From positions 1,352,262-1,387,301 of the forward strand of contig BFEA01000432.1 in assembly GCA_003427395.1 (NCBI GenBank): a stretch of 35,040 nt of DNA, in the 5' to 3' direction. The stretch is from Chara braunii (Eukaryota > Streptophyta > Charophyceae > Charales > Characeae). The translations under genes were made by a program, and so were the position numbers. The notes below the pieces were generated by a model, which saw only the letters and a list, made by a program, of their open reading frames with translations, made no database searches and was not told where the DNA came from. Shown in pieces: positions 32,287-35,040 of the stretch (positions within the stretch are counted from its first letter, which is position 1; every line of letters starts with the position of its first letter).

Positions 32287-34999
32287 CTAGAGTACATATC
32301 TATTCAACAAAAAATTGTCCTCCCTTTCTTTTTCATGTTTGTTCGAGCCCCACTGTGGCTGACAAAAACGAGGAACAATGTGAATGGTGTCAATGATGGT
32401 ATCAATCGTTATGACGCTACTATGCTGATGACCATTCACCTTCTCCCATTGCAACTTCTTACAATCTGTTGTGTGTTCCCTTTTGCTATCCACCTTTTTG
32501 TACCATTGCACGAAACAACACTTGTGCATCTCCGCAACACCACCTGTGCAAGCGTTCATGACGAAAAACATGGCTACTGATACATACCATATGTTGTCAT
32601 TGCCACCTCTCACTGCAACATCGCTGTGCACGACTCTCTCGTGGAACTGTGGTGAAGCTCTTGCCGTCTGAACGCTTGCGCCCCTGAGCGTCCCGTCGTA
32701 TGTGCAGGCGATAGTCAAGTGTGTTCGAGTGTGTATGACTTGGTCATCAGATGGAGGTTGACAACCCATCTCTGTCATGAACGTCGTAAGTGCAGCTCGA
32801 AAATCCTCTCTGCGGGGAAGCTCATTAAGTATTCTCAATGCCGCATCGCTCATACCCTCTACGCCTGGCAAATGCACATCGTCCATCTGGAACCACCGGA
32901 GTTGTAGAGTTGCTGTGTCGCCCGCTGCCAAGGTATTACTTCCGGTGGCCATGCACTCTATCACGGATGACCAATTTTCTGCCGACCTCTTCCTACCTTT
33001 TCTCACACTCTTCATCTCATCCTGCAAAGTCAATGAGCGTCGGACATGATTCACCATCTGGGAAGCAGCCTTACGCTTGTTTGATGACAAATATGGCTGT
33101 TTGCAGAACCTCTGATGATTATGCTCCCACACATCAGCTGCGAACGTGTCGGGAACACCAGATCGCTCTATGCTTGTTCTCAAATGTATAAGGTCATGCA
33201 ACTTCGTAATTTTCCAATCAGAGGTTTGATATTTTCCCATCTTCATTTTTATACTAGTTATGAAATCACCTATCAATGTGTCACAAACATCGAGAGAGAA
33301 CGTTGTGTGGGTTGACTTACAAAACACGTGTATGTACATTTCCATGAGTTTGATGAAACAAGCGGAAATGGATTTGCCTGTCGCACTTGGGATGATATCA
33401 CAAATAATAAACACGCAAACTGTCATAACAGACCGATTTTGCTTCGCTTCAAATCGTCCTTCCGTTGAAAAGAAATCACAATATGTGGCTACGGGAATAC
33501 AAGCTACGGGTATGTCCGTGTGGATCTCTACCTGATGCTCTGCAACCTCGCATTCATCTCGTGCAATATCTCGCTTTGCGCGGTATCTGGCAACTTCTTA
33601 TAAGCAGCTGCCTTGAATGCATCTATCATTTGCAAAAAAATATCGTGTTCAATGGTGTGCATACGGTCCGGTTGCAAAGCGAGATGGTAATCTAGTTCAG
33701 GATCGTCACCATGCGGACCCCTGTAGAATCCCCATAGGCCGTTGTCTTGAACATGCTTATGCATGTCCAATTTTGACATTCGTGCCTCACCAGCACAACG
33801 AATGTCGTTGTCCCCACTGTTGAAGTAGTCCGCGGCAAGTTGCGTCTCTAGCGTCTGCGATCTCCTGCAGTTGGTGAAATCGGCGATGACATCCAAATCG
33901 TCTTTGGACACTGTGCATGTTGGACAAACACCAAATTTCACAGTTGCAAGGGCACACCTTTCAGGATAGTCCTGTATATAGTTCATGACGAAAGGGTGCA
34001 CTGTTATCTCACCGAACCGCTCCGTTGTTACCATCATGACATCATGGGATGCCTCCTTTGCGGACTGCAATACTGTTGACAACGCTTCATGCAATATCAC
34101 AGTTTTCCGTTTTCTAAACGCGGTGGAGTGCGGACCCCAGCCCTTGTCACGTGGCCGGTGTTGAAGCACTGGAAGATACACAAGCAGTGTGGCATCTGAT
34201 GGGCGATGGGCGATTGACATCATCAGAGGATACGCTGTCTGCTTTTAACGATCGTCTACATGAGTCTTGTCTGAATACAAAGACAGAGGGATGACATAAC
34301 GTGTTCTAGCATTCGTGTCCACACCCTTGTCCGCTCTGATAACAATTTGGACATGGTGACTCAACTGCCCCGTGCGAGAGTCGCAGATTTCGATGTCCTC
34401 CCCGGGATGTTGTATTTCGAGGCAAGACACCGTTTCAACGTTGTTCAGTGCAGCACGCACGAGGTCAGCGAACGTTGTGCGCCAGTCGCGGTACCACAAA
34501 ATGACATGCGCTTGTTCGGGCCAATCATCACTGCATAGATTCTTCTCTTGCCACCCTGCAGCTTCAGCCTGGCGGCCTGCCCATATGAGACACTCACGAC
34601 TGTTACGAAATGCGATATCTCTCGGTCAAACCTAGGATTTTTGAGGAGTGACAACAGACAGTCAATGTCAGTTTGGGACATGCCCACACCGCCTCTAGAC
34701 GAGAAAATCAATGCCGCTAGTTTGCGGGAGCTGTCGAATGCCTCTGCGTGTTCTTCTTGCTGTTCTTCGGATGCGCAGTCAGCTTGTACATCAGGAGGGG
34801 GCTCAACCTCCTGGCTTTCCCCACTGACCAGGTCAATGGCACCACTATTCGATGGTCCGCCGTTGACCTCCTTAACTATCTCTTCTGTCATGCTCCTCTC
34901 TTCCACAGTGGAGGGACATGCCCGCGCTCGGTGCGAGTTCATCGTCCGCAATGACATGAAAGGCCGGCCACAGTCACACACGTGATTCGCGTCTTCCAT
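32287..34999 (-). pseudogene. Degraded Plavaka-like transposase (CACTA-related)
   Basis: ATG at 34997-34999 begins an N-terminal Cys/His module, CDCGRPFMSLRTMNSHRARACPS, as in fungal Plavaka proteins. A frame change near 34450-34500 leads to WYRDWRTTFADLV, then LSLYSDKTHVDDR, TAA (34245-34247), and in the same frame YPLMMSIAHRPSDATLLVYLPVL and NYIQDYPERCALATVKFGVCPTC. QPDRMHTIEHDIF follows. The frame ends at a donor-like CAG|GTAGAG (about 33534). The C-terminal part (33426-32287) has LHDLIHLRTSIERSGVPDTFAADVWEHNH, then SSNKRKAASQMVNH, and ends DNFLLNRYVL. These blocks match my memory of the Plavaka family. At least one stop and one frame change make it inactive, and the 5' transposon end lies outside the window. 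Confidence 0.75.
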
Positions 35000-35040
35000 T
35001 GCATCTACGTGCGAGGTCTTACGAATTACTGTCAGTTAAG

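Overview
The window looks like transposon-dense nuclear DNA of a large-genome eukaryote. The evidence is long GA/CT/TA dinucleotide tracts, one well-supported GT-AG intron, a primer binding site matching a eukaryotic tRNA-Asp, and three unrelated classes of degraded transposon. A plant-lineage host such as a streptophyte alga would fit, but the sequence does not prove it. I recognise no intact host gene.

Layout. 1-2120: dinucleotide microsatellites, a possible decayed ORF, and an AACCAGTTC-type short tandem repeat. 2186-4828 (minus): a broken DDE-type transposase gene. 5098-26807: one very large Ty3/gypsy-type LTR retrotransposon on the minus strand. 26808-28090: repeat-rich DNA with no convincing gene. 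28093-30060 (minus): an unrecognised gene with one clear intron. 30420-31790 (minus): a broken Ulp1/SENP-like (C48) protease. 32287-34999 (minus): a broken Plavaka-like (CACTA-related) transposase. The last three share orientation and may be parts of one large DNA transposon.

The retrotransposon dominates. Its left LTR (the 3' LTR in element orientation) is 5098-10309, about 5.2 kb, bounded by TGTCGGG...CCCGACA and abutted by a polypurine tract. Its right LTR (5') is 21958-26807 and has lost about 360 bp at its outer end. Inside, in sense order, are a tRNA-Asp primer site, a short Gag-like ORF, reverse transcriptase, RNase H, integrase, and then a second, much longer Gag-like frame carrying a CCHC zinc knuckle. 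That frame lies downstream of integrase, which is not the usual order, and I see no protease. About 4.7 kb of largely non-coding DNA follows, including a tRNA-like structure. All coding parts carry stops or frameshifts.

The most unusual structure is inside the LTR: a series of hairpins sharing the hexaloop AACTTA (TAAGTT on the sense strand) whose stems differ in sequence but remain paired. Nearby lie a tandem repeat of about 123 bp that also carries hairpins, and an internal duplication at a 533-bp offset. The central ~2.5 kb of the two LTRs appears identical, down to nearly all of its undetermined bases, while the LTR ends differ by several percent. That block may therefore be an assembly product and should be treated with care.
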